Below are positions 8,433-17,036 of a stretch of DNA of 64,000 bases, one piece after another. The DNA is taken from the NCBI RefSeq assembly GCF_030817655.1, contig NZ_JAUSZM010000003.1, positions 9,858,001 through 9,922,000 on the forward strand, written 5' to 3'. Numbering within the stretch: the stretch's first letter is position 1; the number at the start of each line of letters is the position of its first letter. Source of the DNA: Streptomyces sp. V4I2 (GTDB lineage: Bacteria; Actinomycetota; Actinomycetes; Streptomycetales; Streptomycetaceae). Below the pieces are notes generated by a model that was not told the origin of the DNA, searched no databases, and saw nothing but the letters and a program-made list of their open reading frames with translations. A program made the position numbers and the translations under genes.

Positions 8433-9167
8433 ATGGAAGCGCGAGTGGTCGGAGTCGATGTCGGTTCGGTGGCTCTGGGCAGGTTCGCCTGGGCCGCACT
8501 CGACGTACCGGCGCTCTCCCTCGCCGGGCAGGGGTCCGACCCCGAGACGGCGGTGCAAGCGCTCAACACGCACCTGACGTCCGGCGGCCGGGCCGCGCTC
8601 GTGCTGGAGGCGCCCATGTCGGTACCGGTTCCTTCGACGGATCGGGCGGACGGGTGGCAGGCGCTGGGCCGGGCGCGGTCCGGCGAGGGGAACCGCCCCT
8701 GGTCCGCGGGTGCGGGCGCGGGTGTCCTGGCCACCGGTGTCGCGCAGGCCGCGTGGATGCTGGGGCGACTGGTAGAGGTGGCTCCCGGCACGACAGCGAC
8801 CACCCAGCCGGACCGGTGGGCGGCCGCGCACGGCCCCCGGCTGCTGCTCGCCGAAGCGCTGGTGTCCGGCACCGGCAAGCCCGTGCCGACGACGAGTGGC
8901 CCCCACGCGGCCGACGCGGAGGCGGCCGCCCGCGCCCTGGCCGAGCGGCTTGAAAACCTTCCGGCGCTGGCCTCCGACGTACGCTGCGCCCCACACCGAC
9001 CGTTCAACCTGCTCGCCGCCTGCGCGATGTGGGCGCGGCTGGACATCCGTCCGGACGAACTCCACATGGACGTGTCGGTCCTGCGCGCCCGTCCTCCGCG
9101 TCCCTCTGTGGGGCAGGACGACGCTGTGAGCGCCGCGTCCGCGGACGGGCACGTGCAACAGGAGTAG
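8433..9167 (+). CDS. RNase H-like-fold protein of unknown function
   Basis: A 244-residue protein starting MEARVVGVDVGSVALGRFAWAALD, the opening of an RNase H/actin-like nucleotide or nucleic-acid fold. A conserved-looking VLEAPMSVP follows at about residue 58. The remainder contains ADAEAAARALAERL and a C-terminal FNLLAACAMWARLDI. I do not recognise a characterised family; the layout is like DUF429-type proteins. It follows the XRE-PPOX gene by 46 bases and is probably cotranscribed. GGAGG at 8427-8431 is very close to the chosen ATG, so a slightly later start is possible. Confidence 0.6.
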   Translation: MEARVVGVDVGSVALGRFAWAALDVPALSLAGQGSDPETAVQALNTHLTSGGRAALVLEAPMSVPVPSTDRADGWQALGRARSGEGNRPWSAGAGAGVLATGVAQAAWMLGRLVEVAPGTTATTQPDRWAAAHGPRLLLAEALVSGTGKPVPTTSGPHAADAEAAARALAERLENLPALASDVRCAPHRPFNLLAACAMWARLDIRPDELHMDVSVLRARPPRPSVGQDDAVSAASADGHVQQE

Positions 9168-9269
9168 CCGGCGGCGCCGGGCCGTTCTCGGGCAGGGCCC
9201 TGCCGGGCGCACCGCGTGTGCGGCCCGAGGCGACCGTCCGCAGTTCCGGGGCCGTTCTCCGGCAGGGGC

Positions 9270-9283
9270 GGGACCGATGGCCT
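9270..9283. promoter_or_regulatory. DevR-box-like site upstream of PPOX-fold gene
   Basis: GGGACCGATGGCCT, the GGGAC-N4-GGCC(C) variant of the recurring operator, 69 bases before the PPOX gene. Two related GC-rich stretches (GGGCCGTTCTCGGGC near 9179 and GGGGCCGTTCTCCGGC near 9248) precede it. Confidence 0.5.
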
Positions 9284-9351
9284 TTCCCCGGGTGGCGTCG
9301 ACCGGCCGACGATGGGGTGCAACCGCTGTATCACGTGAAAGACGGTTGGCC

Positions 9352-9792
9352 ATGTATCCCAATGACGGTTTCCGCGAACTCGACCGGCAGGAGTGCCTGC
9401 GCCTGCTGGCGAAGGTGCCTCTCGGTCGCATCGTCCACACGCGTCAGGCCCTGCCTGCCGTCCTCCCGGTCAACTTCTGCCTGGACGGAGACGGAGCGGT
9501 ACTGCTGCGATCGTCGGCGGCCTCGGAACTGGTTCGCGCGGTCGACGGCGCGGTCGTCGCTTTCGAGGCCGACGAGGTGGACGCCGTCACGCACTCCGGC
9601 TGGAGCGTCGTCGTCACCGGCCGGGCCGCAGTGGTGGCCGACCCGGCCGAGTACGAGCGGTTGTCCCGGATCGGCCCGCGCTCCTGGGCACCCTCGCCCG
9701 AGGAGGTTTTCCTGCGCATCGAACCCGAGCTGGTCACCGGACGCGAGCTCGTCGGCGTCCGCACGCAGTACGGCGTGCAGCTGAATTCGTGA
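9352..9792 (+). CDS. Pyridoxamine 5'-phosphate oxidase-fold flavoprotein
   Basis: 146 residues, one split-barrel domain: LDRQECLRLLAKVPLGRIVHTRQALPAVLPVNFCLDGDGAVLLRSS, then VVAFEADEVDAVTHSGWSVVVTGRA. This is the single-domain PPOX type that accompanies DevR regulons and binds a flavin, F420 or heme. ATG 9352 is preferred over an upstream start at 9277, because homology begins at FRELDRQECL and the 9270 operator lies just before it. The gene stands alone, transcribed from its own operator-bearing promoter, with a triple GTGAGGAC repeat at its stop codon. Confidence 0.88.
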   Translation: MYPNDGFRELDRQECLRLLAKVPLGRIVHTRQALPAVLPVNFCLDGDGAVLLRSSAASELVRAVDGAVVAFEADEVDAVTHSGWSVVVTGRAAVVADPAEYERLSRIGPRSWAPSPEEVFLRIEPELVTGRELVGVRTQYGVQLNS

Positions 9793-9812
9793 GGACGTGA
9801 GGACGTGAGGAC
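9789..9812. repeat. Octamer tandem repeat (GTGAGGAC)x3 at a stop codon
   Basis: Three perfect copies of GTGAGGAC at 9789-9812; the first copy contains the TGA stop of the PPOX gene. No coding role is seen. Confidence 0.9.
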
Positions 9813-9962
9813 CTGACGAGTACCGGCCGTGTCGGCGTCCCCACCGTCCGGCCCTGATCGAGGCCACCCGCGAGACCGACGCCGCGGTCGCGGTGCCGAC
9901 ACATCGCCGACCCTTCGCCGACGGATCGCCGACGGGTGAGGGGACACCTCGGGACCAGGGGT

Positions 9963-9976
9963 GGGCCGGTTGGCCC
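9963..9976. promoter_or_regulatory. DevR-box-like palindrome upstream of phosphoketolase
   Basis: GGGCCGGTTGGCCC, 88 bases before the phosphoketolase ATG. It matches the recurring GGGCC-N4-GGCCC operator. Confidence 0.6.
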
Positions 9977-10063
9977 TGTCGGGTACCCGGTCGCCGGTCG
10001 AGGGTGGAAGGCATGGACCGGCTCGTACCTCCGATCGACACCCCGACCCGGAAGGGATCTCCC

Positions 10064-12448
10064 ATGTCCGTCGACACGCAGCAGGCGTACGCCCGGCTCA
10101 CCGAGGAGGAGCTGAGGGCGCTCGACGCCCACTGGCGCGCCGCGAACTATCTGGCCGTCGGCCAGATCTATCTGATGGCCAATCCGCTGCTGACCGAGCC
10201 GCTGCGCGCGGAACACGTCAAACCGCGGCTGCTCGGCCACTGGGGCACCTCTCCGGGCCTGAACCTGGTGCACACGCATCTCAACCGTGTCATCAAGGCC
10301 CGTGGACTGGATGCCCTGTGCATCTGGGGCCCCGGACACGGGGGACCCGCCGTGCTGGCCAACTCCTGGCTGGAGGGCTCGTACAGCGAGACCTACCCGG
10401 ACATCACGCGGGATGCGGACGGCATGGCGCGGCTGTTCCGGCAGTTCTCGTTCCCCGGCGGGGTGCCCAGCCATGTAGCGCCCGAGACGCCCGGTTCCAT
10501 CCATGAGGGCGGCGAACTCGGTTATGCCCTCTCTCACGCCTACGGTGCCGCCTTCGACAACCCGGACCTGCTGGTCGCCTGCGTGATCGGCGACGGCGAG
10601 GCGGAGACCGGCCCGCTGGCCGCCTCCTGGCACTCCGACAAGTTCCTCGACCCGGTCCACGACGGCGCCGTCCTGCCGATCCTGCACCTGAACGGCTACA
10701 AGATCGCCAACCCGACGGTGCTCGCCCGGCTCCCCGAGCCGGAACTCGACGAGCTCCTCAAGGGGTACGGCCACGACCCCATCCACGTCACCGGCGACGA
10801 CCCGGCCGCCGTCCACCGCGGCATGGCCGAGGCCATGGACACTGCCCTCGACCGGATCGCCGCCCTGCAGCGGGCCGCCCGCGAGGAGGGTGCGACGGAG
10901 CGTCCCCACTGGCCGGTCATCGTGCTGCGCACCCCGAAGGGCTGGACCGGACCGGCGCAGGTCGACGGGCTGCCGGTGGAGGGCACCTGGCGCTCCCACC
11001 AGGTGCCGCTCTCCGCCGTCCGGGACAACCCCGAGCACCTGCGGCAGCTGGAGACGTGGCTGCGCTCCTACCGGCCCGAGGAGCTGTTCGACGAGGACGG
11101 CCGTCCCCGGCCCGAGGTGCTGGCCTGCGTCCCGGCGGGAGTACGGCGCCTCGGCGCGACCCCGCACGCCAACGGCGGCCTGCTGCTGCGCGAGCTGCCC
11201 CTGCCGCCGCTGGAGCGGTATGCCGTCCAGGTCGACAAACCGGGCGCCACCCTGCACGAACCGACCCGCGTCCTGGGCGAGTTGCTGCGGGACGTCATGC
11301 AGGCCACCGCCGGCCGGCGCGACTTCCGCCTGGTCGGCCCCGACGAGACCGCCTCCAACCGGCTCCAGGCCGTGTACGAGGCCAGCGGCAAGGCCTGGCA
11401 GGCACAGACGCTCCAGGTGGACGAAGACCTCGACCGGCACGGCCGGGTGATGGAGATCCTGTCCGAGCACACCTGCCAGGGCTGGCTGGAGGGCTATCTG
11501 CTGACCGGCCGGCACGGGCTGTTCTCCTGCTACGAGGCGTTCGTGCACATCGTCGACTCGATGGTCAACCAGCACATCAAGTGGCTGCGCACCACGCGCC
11601 GCCTGCCCTGGCGGGCCCCCATCGCCTCTCTCAACTACCTGTTGACCTCGCACGTGTGGCGCCAGGACCACAACGGTTTCTCCCACCAGGACCCGGGCTT
11701 CGTCGACCACATCCTCAACAAGAGTCCCGAAGCGGTACGGGTCTATCTGCCGCCGGACGCCAACACCCTGCTGTCCGTGGCCGACCACGCCCTGCGCAGC
11801 CGCGACTACGTCAACGTCATCGTCGCCGGCAAACAGCCCTGCTTCGACTGGCTGTCCATGGAACAGGCCAAGGCCCACTGCGCGCGCGGCGCCGGCATCT
11901 GGGACTGGGCGGGCAGCGAGGACGGCTCACGCGAACCCGACGTGGTGCTCGCCTGCGCGGGCGACGTCCCCACCCAGGAGATCCTGGCGGCCGCGCAACT
12001 GCTGCGCGCGCATCTGCCCGAGCTGTCCGTTCGCGTGGTGAACGTCGTCGACATCGCCCGCCTGCTGCCGAGCGAGGAACACCCGCACGGCATGAGCGAC
12101 TTCGAGTACGACGGCCTGTTCACCGCCGACAAGCCCGTCATCTTCGCCTACCACGGTTACCCGTGGCTGATCCACCGCCTGGCCTACCGGCGCACCGGCC
12201 ACGCCCACCTGCACGTACGCGGCTACAAGGAGATCGGCACCACGACCACGCCGTTCGACATGGTCGTCCGCAACGACCTGGACCGCTACCGGCTGGTGAT
12301 GGACGTCATCGACCGCGTCCCGGGCCTCGCGGTACGCGCCGCCGCCGTACGCCAGCGGATGGAGGACACCCGGCTGCGCCACCACACCTGGATCCGCGAA
12401 CACGGCACCGACCTGCCGGAGGTCGCCGACTGGACCTGGGACGGCTGA
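10064..12448 (+). CDS. xfp: D-xylulose 5-phosphate/D-fructose 6-phosphate phosphoketolase
   Basis: A 794-residue thiamine diphosphate enzyme that cleaves xylulose 5-phosphate or fructose 6-phosphate with phosphate to acetyl phosphate plus an aldose phosphate. Length and motifs fit the family throughout: GHWGTSPGLNLVHTHLNR near the N-terminus, GPGHGGPA, the signature EGGELGYALSHAYG, the ThDP-binding GDGEAETGPLAASW with the later NGYKI, and the C-terminal VNVVDIARLLP and HLHVRGYKEIGTTTTPFDM. The ATG at 10064 has GAAGGGA seven bases upstream. The gene has its own DevR-box-like site. Acetyl phosphate made here could feed acetate-linked ATP formation when respiration is limited. Domain motifs are intact, so it is expected to be active. 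Confidence 0.97.
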   Translation: MSVDTQQAYARLTEEELRALDAHWRAANYLAVGQIYLMANPLLTEPLRAEHVKPRLLGHWGTSPGLNLVHTHLNRVIKARGLDALCIWGPGHGGPAVLANSWLEGSYSETYPDITRDADGMARLFRQFSFPGGVPSHVAPETPGSIHEGGELGYALSHAYGAAFDNPDLLVACVIGDGEAETGPLAASWHSDKFLDPVHDGAVLPILHLNGYKIANPTVLARLPEPELDELLKGYGHDPIHVTGDDPAAVHRGMAEAMDTALDRIAALQRAAREEGATERPHWPVIVLRTPKGWTGPAQVDGLPVEGTWRSHQVPLSAVRDNPEHLRQLETWLRSYRPEELFDEDGRPRPEVLACVPAGVRRLGATPHANGGLLLRELPLPPLERYAVQVDKPGATLHEPTRVLGELLRDVMQATAGRRDFRLVGPDETASNRLQAVYEASGKAWQAQTLQVDEDLDRHGRVMEILSEHTCQGWLEGYLLTGRHGLFSCYEAFVHIVDSMVNQHIKWLRTTRRLPWRAPIASLNYLLTSHVWRQDHNGFSHQDPGFVDHILNKSPEAVRVYLPPDANTLLSVADHALRSRDYVNVIVAGKQPCFDWLSMEQAKAHCARGAGIWDWAGSEDGSREPDVVLACAGDVPTQEILAAAQLLRAHLPELSVRVVNVVDIARLLPSEEHPHGMSDFEYDGLFTADKPVIFAYHGYPWLIHRLAYRRTGHAHLHVRGYKEIGTTTTPFDMVVRNDLDRYRLVMDVIDRVPGLAVRAAAVRQRMEDTRLRHHTWIREHGTDLPEVADWTWDG

Positions 12449-12473
12449 ACGGCTCCAACAGGCCCCGGAAGCA

Positions 12474-12487
12474 GGGACGTTCGGCCC
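12474..12487. promoter_or_regulatory. DevR-box-like site upstream of DoxX gene
   Basis: GGGACGTTCGGCCC, a GGGAC/GGCCC operator like the mycobacterial DevR box, 109 bases before the DoxX ATG and just after the phosphoketolase stop. Confidence 0.6.
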
Positions 12488-12595
12488 CGCCCCCGGGGCC
12501 TCGCAGTCCCTTCGATCCCGGTCGCCGCAGCGGGACATTGAAGACGCAACGAGAGTCATCGAGACCCCGCGTCACCCCTTGGAGGGATGAGCATC

Positions 12596-13219
12596 ATGGC
12601 AGTCCACGACCACTCCCACCGGCACCCGGGATTCCACCTCCCGTCCCTGCGCAGGACGGGCACGGCTCCCGCGGACGCCGACGCGAGGACCGCGGCGGCG
12701 ACAGCGACCCAGGCGCACGTCCTCGCCGGGCTGCGTCTGCTGACGGGGTTCGTCTTCCTTTGGGCGTTCCTGGACAAGACGTTCGGCTTCGGTTATGCGA
12801 CCGGTTCCGGCAGGGGCTGGATCGACGGTGGGTCGCCGACCGAGGGCTTCCTCGGCGGTGTCGCGGTCGGGCCGATGGAGTCCACGTTCCACGACTGGGC
12901 CGGGGCCGGCTGGGCCGACTGGCTGTTCATGCTCGGTCTGCTCGGTGTCGGCGTCGCCCTGATCGCGGGCATCGGGCTGCGGCTCGCCGCGGTGGCCGGC
13001 ACCGTGATGATGGCGCTGATGTGGATCGCTGAGTGGCCGCCGGCCAAGAACCTCTCCGACGGTTCGGCGAGCATGTCGACCAACCCGTTCGCCGACTACC
13101 ACCTCGTCTACGCCGTGGTGCTCATCGCCCTCGCGGCGGCGGGTGCCGGAGCCACCTGGGGACTGGGCCGGGTGTGGGCGCGGCTGCCGTTCGTCAACCG
13201 CAACCGCTGGCTGCTGTGA
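12596..13219 (+). CDS. DoxX-family membrane protein
   Basis: 207 residues with a histidine-containing N-terminus and four predicted transmembrane segments: LAGLRLLTGFVFLWAFLDKTFGF, WLFMLGLLGVGVALIAGIGLRLAAVAG, VMMALMWIAEW and YHLVYAVVLIALAAAGAGATWGLG. The FxxAFxDK motif and fold fit DoxX/DoxD-type subunits of thiosulfate:quinone oxidoreductase and related membrane redox proteins. ATG 12596 is preferred over ATG 12587, because GGAGG at 12581-12585 is too near the latter. It has its own DevR-box-like operator. The partner and the reaction are unknown; a role in membrane redox homeostasis is inference. Confidence 0.85.
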   Translation: MAVHDHSHRHPGFHLPSLRRTGTAPADADARTAAATATQAHVLAGLRLLTGFVFLWAFLDKTFGFGYATGSGRGWIDGGSPTEGFLGGVAVGPMESTFHDWAGAGWADWLFMLGLLGVGVALIAGIGLRLAAVAGTVMMALMWIAEWPPAKNLSDGSASMSTNPFADYHLVYAVVLIALAAAGAGATWGLGRVWARLPFVNRNRWLL

Positions 13220-13237
13220 CCTGACCGGTCCCGGTCA

Positions 13238-13269
13238 GGGGCACCGCTGCGACCATGCGGCGGTGCCCC
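13238..13269. terminator. Bidirectional stem-loop terminator
   Basis: GGGGCACCGC at 13238-13247 pairs with GCGGTGCCCC at 13260-13269 (10 bp, 12-base loop). It sits between the convergent DoxX gene and the minus-strand PPOX gene. A second inverted repeat (CCTGACCGG/CCGGTCAGG, 13220-13239) directly precedes it. Confidence 0.8.
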
Positions 13270-13296
13270 TGTGTGCGTGAGCGGCCGCTCAGGCCG

Positions 13297-13770
13297 TCAC
13301 TCACCGTCGGCCGACAGGGACTCGTCCGTCGCGGTGAGCAGCACACCGGTGACCAGGTCGGGGCGGATGCGCACCGCGTAGTCCATGCTCCGATGCAGCC
13401 AGGGGCGCAGCATCGCCCGGTAGCGAGCCAGCTCGTCCGGATCGGTCACCAGCTGGGCGTACCCGGTGGCGACCACGCTCCAGCCGAGGTGCGTGACGGG
13501 GTCGATGTCATCGGCTTCGTAGGCGACGACGACCCCTCGCCCGTCGGCCGGGCGGGTGTGCGAGGTGAGAGCCGCGCCCTCGTGGGTGCGGATGACGATG
13601 TCGCCGTCGTCCAGCACGTGGTTGACGGGGCGAATGGTCGGCAACGCGTGGCGGGTGAAGACGATCCTGCCCAAGGACACGCTGCCGAGCAGCCGAAGAG
13701 CTTCCGAGCCGTCCAGCTCCATGCTGTGACGCGGTTCGGCAGAGGAGGGGTGGGCGTTCCTGTCGGTCAT
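13297..13770 (-). CDS. Pyridoxamine 5'-phosphate oxidase-fold flavoprotein
   Basis: 157 residues, single split-barrel domain: LDGSEALRLLGSVSLGRIVFTRHALPTIRPVNHVLDDGDIVIRT, then VVAYEADDIDPVTHLGWSVVATGYA, ending DYAVRIRPDLVTGVLL. It is a close relative of the protein encoded at 9352. The ATG at 13770 is chosen because similarity begins about residue 17; the very long ORF that extends upstream is antisense to the two-component genes. It is transcribed divergently from the response regulator across about 430 bases with two operator palindromes, so both directions may be controlled by that regulator. Likely binds a flavin or related cofactor; substrate unknown. Confidence 0.87.
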   Translation of the reverse strand: MTDRNAHPSSAEPRHSMELDGSEALRLLGSVSLGRIVFTRHALPTIRPVNHVLDDGDIVIRTHEGAALTSHTRPADGRGVVVAYEADDIDPVTHLGWSVVATGYAQLVTDPDELARYRAMLRPWLHRSMDYAVRIRPDLVTGVLLTATDESLSADGE

Positions 13771-14015
13771 GGCAGTCTTCCGTGCGGATTCGTGGCCCAC
13801 TGCGTGCTGCCCGCCGATGCCGCCGGTGCGGAAGGGCTGCTGCACGGCTCGTCGAGCCGGTGGCTGGTGGGCCGCAATGGCATCTTCGGCCTCGGCCTTC
13901 CTTGGCTTCGGCGGTGACCGGCGACTGTCGAGCAGCGAGAGGCGCCGGGCCGGGTCGACGGACCACGGACAGGGCCCGACACCTCGATGTAACGCCCGGT
14001 GATCGCGGAAGCCTA

Positions 14016-14029
14016 GGGCCGTTCGGCCC
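14016..14029. promoter_or_regulatory. DevR-box-like palindrome 1 before the response regulator
   Basis: GGGCCGTTCGGCCC within the divergent region between the PPOX gene (13770) and the response regulator (14197). Its centre is 71 bases, close to seven helical turns, from that of the second site at 14087-14100, which would allow cooperative binding on one DNA face. Confidence 0.65.
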
Positions 14030-14086
14030 CCTGTCTCCGTCCGGTGGCCCCCATCGCCGCGAGGAGGCCGAGCCGCCGAGGAATCA

Positions 14087-14100
14087 GGGCCGACCGGCCC
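14087..14100. promoter_or_regulatory. DevR-box-like palindrome 2 before the response regulator
   Basis: GGGCCGACCGGCCC, extended symmetrically to CAGGGCC...GGCCCTG (14085-14102). This is the best-formed copy in the window and lies 97 bases before the response regulator start, suggesting autoregulation. Confidence 0.7.
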
Positions 14101-14196
14101 TGGTCTTTCGGCCCATGAGCGAGAAGGATCTAGTGACGAAGGCCGGTTCCCTCCACGAGCGGACACCGGGACGACAGGCCGGACGAGGAGCATCCG

Positions 14197-14889
14197 ATGG
14201 CGGACAGTGAGCGGCCCGGCACCGACAACCCGATCCGGGTCTTCCTGCTGGACGACCACGAGGTGGTACGGCGAGGTGTCCACGACCTGCTCGACGACGA
14301 GCCCGACATCACCGTGGTCGGCGAGGCCGGCACGGTGGAACAGGCCCTCGTACGGATTCCCGCCCTGCGTCCCCAGGTGGCGGTTCTCGACGTCCGGCTG
14401 CCCGACGGCGACGGCGTGAGCGTGTGCCGGGAGCTGCGTTCCCGCATGCCGGAGCTGGCCTGTCTGATGCTGACCTCGTTCGACGACGAGGAGGCCCTGC
14501 TGGACTCGATCATGGCCGGGGCGTCCGGGTACGTGCTGAAGCAGATCCGGGGTTCCGACCTGGTCTCGGCGGTCCGTACGGTGGCCGCGGGCCAGTCCCT
14601 GCTCGACCCGAGCGCCACCGCCAAGGTGATGGCACGGCTGCGCGGGGAGGACGCCAAGGAGCCGGAGCCGGACGCGCTGCCCGGTCTGACCGAGCGCGAG
14701 CGGGAGATCCTCGCCCTGATCGGTGAGGGCCTGACCAACAGGCAGATCGGCCTGCGTCTCTACCTCGCCGAGAAGACCGTCAAGAACCACATCTCCCGTC
14801 TGCTGGCCAAACTCGGTGTGGAACGCCGCATCCAGGCCGCGGTGATCGCCACCCAGGCACAGGACCGGCTCGAGAACGAACGCCGCTGA
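14197..14889 (+). CDS. NarL/LuxR-type response regulator (DevR/OsdR-like)
   Basis: 230 residues. Receiver domain at residues 13-130: acidic pair FLLDDHE (D19, D20), phospho-acceptor Asp65 in VAVLDVRLPDGDG, Thr in CLMLTSFDDEE, Lys in SGYVLKQIRG. LuxR-type HTH at about 163-225: LTEREREILALIGEGLTNRQIGLRLYLAEKTVKNHISRLLAKLGV. The sequence is strongly DevR/DosR-like. The ribosome-binding site GAGGAG lies just upstream of ATG 14197. The gene is followed, after 240 bases, by its kinase. Together with the palindromes across the window this is the probable master regulator of the hypoxia/dormancy-type genes, comparable to OsdR of S. coelicolor, whose regulon holds the same kinds of genes. Confidence 0.92.
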   Translation: MADSERPGTDNPIRVFLLDDHEVVRRGVHDLLDDEPDITVVGEAGTVEQALVRIPALRPQVAVLDVRLPDGDGVSVCRELRSRMPELACLMLTSFDDEEALLDSIMAGASGYVLKQIRGSDLVSAVRTVAAGQSLLDPSATAKVMARLRGEDAKEPEPDALPGLTEREREILALIGEGLTNRQIGLRLYLAEKTVKNHISRLLAKLGVERRIQAAVIATQAQDRLENERR

Positions 14890-15129
14890 AGCTCCGCGCC
14901 GACGAGCGCGCGCCGAGGTGGGCGCCCCGGTCGTCTTCCGCGACATCGTGGGTGACCCCGGTGGGGCTACACCAACCGGCTTGGCCTCACCGAGTACGTA
15001 ACGGCTCCTGCGGAACCGGCCATCGGCGCCGACCGAGGCTCCGGGCTTCCGGCCCGTTCGGTGCCGTTCACTCCTGTGGACCATTAACGTGGCGGGTGGA
15101 CGGAACACGGATGGGATCTGGAGGGCCAG

Positions 15130-16854
15130 GTGGAAAGCTCGGAGGAGTCTCACGCGGCTCGGACACGACTGCCGCAGCTGAGGCTGGACGAGCTGCTGGA
15201 GGAGCTGCAGGCCCGCCTTGACGCGGCCCGTGGTACCCGCGACCGCGTGCACAGCCTGCTGGAGGCGGTGCTCTCGGTCGGCCGCGAGCTGGATCTCGAG
15301 CAGGCGCTGTACAGCATCGTGCAGGCCGCTGCGGTACTGGTGGACGCCGAGTACGCCGCACTGGGGGTCATCGGGCCGGACGGCAAGCGCTTGTCGGAAT
15401 TCCTCACGGTCGGGGTCACCGAAGAACAGATCACCCAGATCGGCAACTATCCGGAGGGACACGGCATCCTGGGGGAGCTGATCCGGAATCCGGAGCCCCT
15501 GCGGCTGACGAAGCTCTCGGAGCATTCTGCCTCGTACGGCTTCCCGCCCCATCACCCGCCGATGAACACCTTCCTGGGTGTCCCGATCCGGGTCCGGGAC
15601 CAGGTCTTCGGCAACCTGTACCTGACCGAGAAGCGGGAAGGGCTGCAGTTCGACGAGGACGACGAGTCGGTGCTCTCCACGCTGGCCGTGGCGGCCGGCG
15701 TCGCGATCGACAACGCCCGCCTGTACGAGGAGTCCCGGCTCCGCGAGCGCTGGCTGCGGGCCAGCGCCGAGATCGCCCACAGCCTGATGTCCGGCAGCGC
15801 GCGTGGTGACGTACTGGCGCTGATCGCCGAACGCGCCACAGAGATCACCGGGGCGGCCCTGGCGGTGGTCGCCGTGCCCATGGAGAACACTGACGCGCTC
15901 ACGGTGGAACTGGCCATCGGGCAGGAGGCGGAGGCACACCGCGGACTGGTTCTGCCCGTGGACGGCAGCCTGATCGGTGAGGCGTTCACGCATGGGGTGG
16001 CTGTCGCCAGCCCGGACGTCTCCGACGACGAACGGATCACGGCCGGTCCGCCGCGCTTCAGGGGGCTGGGCCCGGCCGTGGCCGTCCCGATCGGCTCAGG
16101 TGACGGTGTACGCGGTGTCGTCCTGCTGGTCCGAGAAGCGGGCGGCACGGTTTTCTCCGAGCAGGAGACCGAACCGCTGAAAGCCTTCGCCGCCCAGGCC
16201 GCGGTCGCGATGGAACTGGCGGAGCACCGCCGGGACGCCGAACAGATCGCCGTACTCCAGGATCGCGACCGGATCGCCCGAGACCTGCACGACCTGGCGA
16301 TCCAGCGGCTGTTCGCCACCGGCATGACGCTGCAGAGTGCCGGCCGCTTCATCGAACACACGGAGGCCTCCGAGCGCGTACTGCGGGCGGTGGACGATCT
16401 CGACGAGACCATCAAGATCATCAGGTCGACGATCTTCGGACTGCGGGAGCGGGAGGGAGCATCCGGCCCCGGTCTGCGGGCCCGCGCGGTACGCGTGGCC
16501 GGTGAGGCGGCGCTCGTACTGGGTTTCGCGCCCAGCGTGCGCATCGAGGGGCTCCTGGACACTCACGTGTCGAAGGAGATCGCCGACCAAGTGGTGGCTG
16601 TCCTTTCCGAGGCCCTCACGAACATTGCCCGGCACGCCCGTGCGAGTCGCGCCGACGTGGTGCTGGAAACCGACGGACGTGAAGTGCGGGTCACGGTCTC
16701 CGACAACGGCGTGGGCATTCCGGCCGACGGCCGCCGCAGCGGCCTGCGCAACATGGCGGAGCGGGCCGAGCAGCTGAGCGGAGCGCTGGAGTTGAGCAGC
16801 CCGGCAGGCGGAGGCACCACACTGGTGTGGCGCGTACCGGTGCAGGAGTCGTAG
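15130..16854 (+). CDS. GAF-GAF sensor histidine kinase (DevS/DosS/OsdK-like)
   Basis: 574 residues, GTG start with GGAGGG at 15120-15125. Two GAF domains (about 50-200 and 215-365) are followed by a HisKA_3 dimerisation helix with phospho-acceptor His387 in RDRIARDLHDLAIQRLFATGM and an HATPase with ALTNIARHARAS (N box), VSDNGVGIP (G1) and RRSGLRNMAERAEQL (G2). The first GAF contains HHPPMNTFLGVPIRVRDQVFGNLYL. This aligns with the DosS segment holding the heme-ligand histidine (His149 there, His142 here), so a heme-based oxygen or redox sensor is likely. No transmembrane helices; cytoplasmic. It should phosphorylate the regulator encoded just upstream. Confidence 0.93.
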   Translation: MESSEESHAARTRLPQLRLDELLEELQARLDAARGTRDRVHSLLEAVLSVGRELDLEQALYSIVQAAAVLVDAEYAALGVIGPDGKRLSEFLTVGVTEEQITQIGNYPEGHGILGELIRNPEPLRLTKLSEHSASYGFPPHHPPMNTFLGVPIRVRDQVFGNLYLTEKREGLQFDEDDESVLSTLAVAAGVAIDNARLYEESRLRERWLRASAEIAHSLMSGSARGDVLALIAERATEITGAALAVVAVPMENTDALTVELAIGQEAEAHRGLVLPVDGSLIGEAFTHGVAVASPDVSDDERITAGPPRFRGLGPAVAVPIGSGDGVRGVVLLVREAGGTVFSEQETEPLKAFAAQAAVAMELAEHRRDAEQIAVLQDRDRIARDLHDLAIQRLFATGMTLQSAGRFIEHTEASERVLRAVDDLDETIKIIRSTIFGLREREGASGPGLRARAVRVAGEAALVLGFAPSVRIEGLLDTHVSKEIADQVVAVLSEALTNIARHARASRADVVLETDGREVRVTVSDNGVGIPADGRRSGLRNMAERAEQLSGALELSSPAGGGTTLVWRVPVQES

Positions 16855-16931
16855 GAGCGCGACGGAAGGGCAGCGGACGCGGTGCATCACCACGCAGGCG
16901 CTGCGCCGTACCGCCCGTTCTCCACAGGACA

Positions 16932-16945
16932 GGGCCACTCGGCCC
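16932..16945. promoter_or_regulatory. DevR-box-like palindrome upstream of the decayed Rv1733c-type gene
   Basis: GGGCCACTCGGCCC, about 100 bases before the membrane-protein remnant. Rv1733c itself belongs to the DosR regulon of M. tuberculosis, so operator and remnant make sense together. Confidence 0.55.
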
Positions 16946-17036
16946 ATGTCTCCCGCGATCCCGTGATCGACGCTGAACGCAGGCGCCGTACCCATGGCCG
17001 CGCTCACGGGTCCGCGCCGCCGACCGGACCTCGAGC

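Noticed and set aside
13297..15993. Very long minus-strand ORF (898 codons) spanning the two-component genes
   Set aside because: Only its last 157 codons (the PPOX gene) are real; the rest is antisense to the response regulator and kinase and shows no domain.
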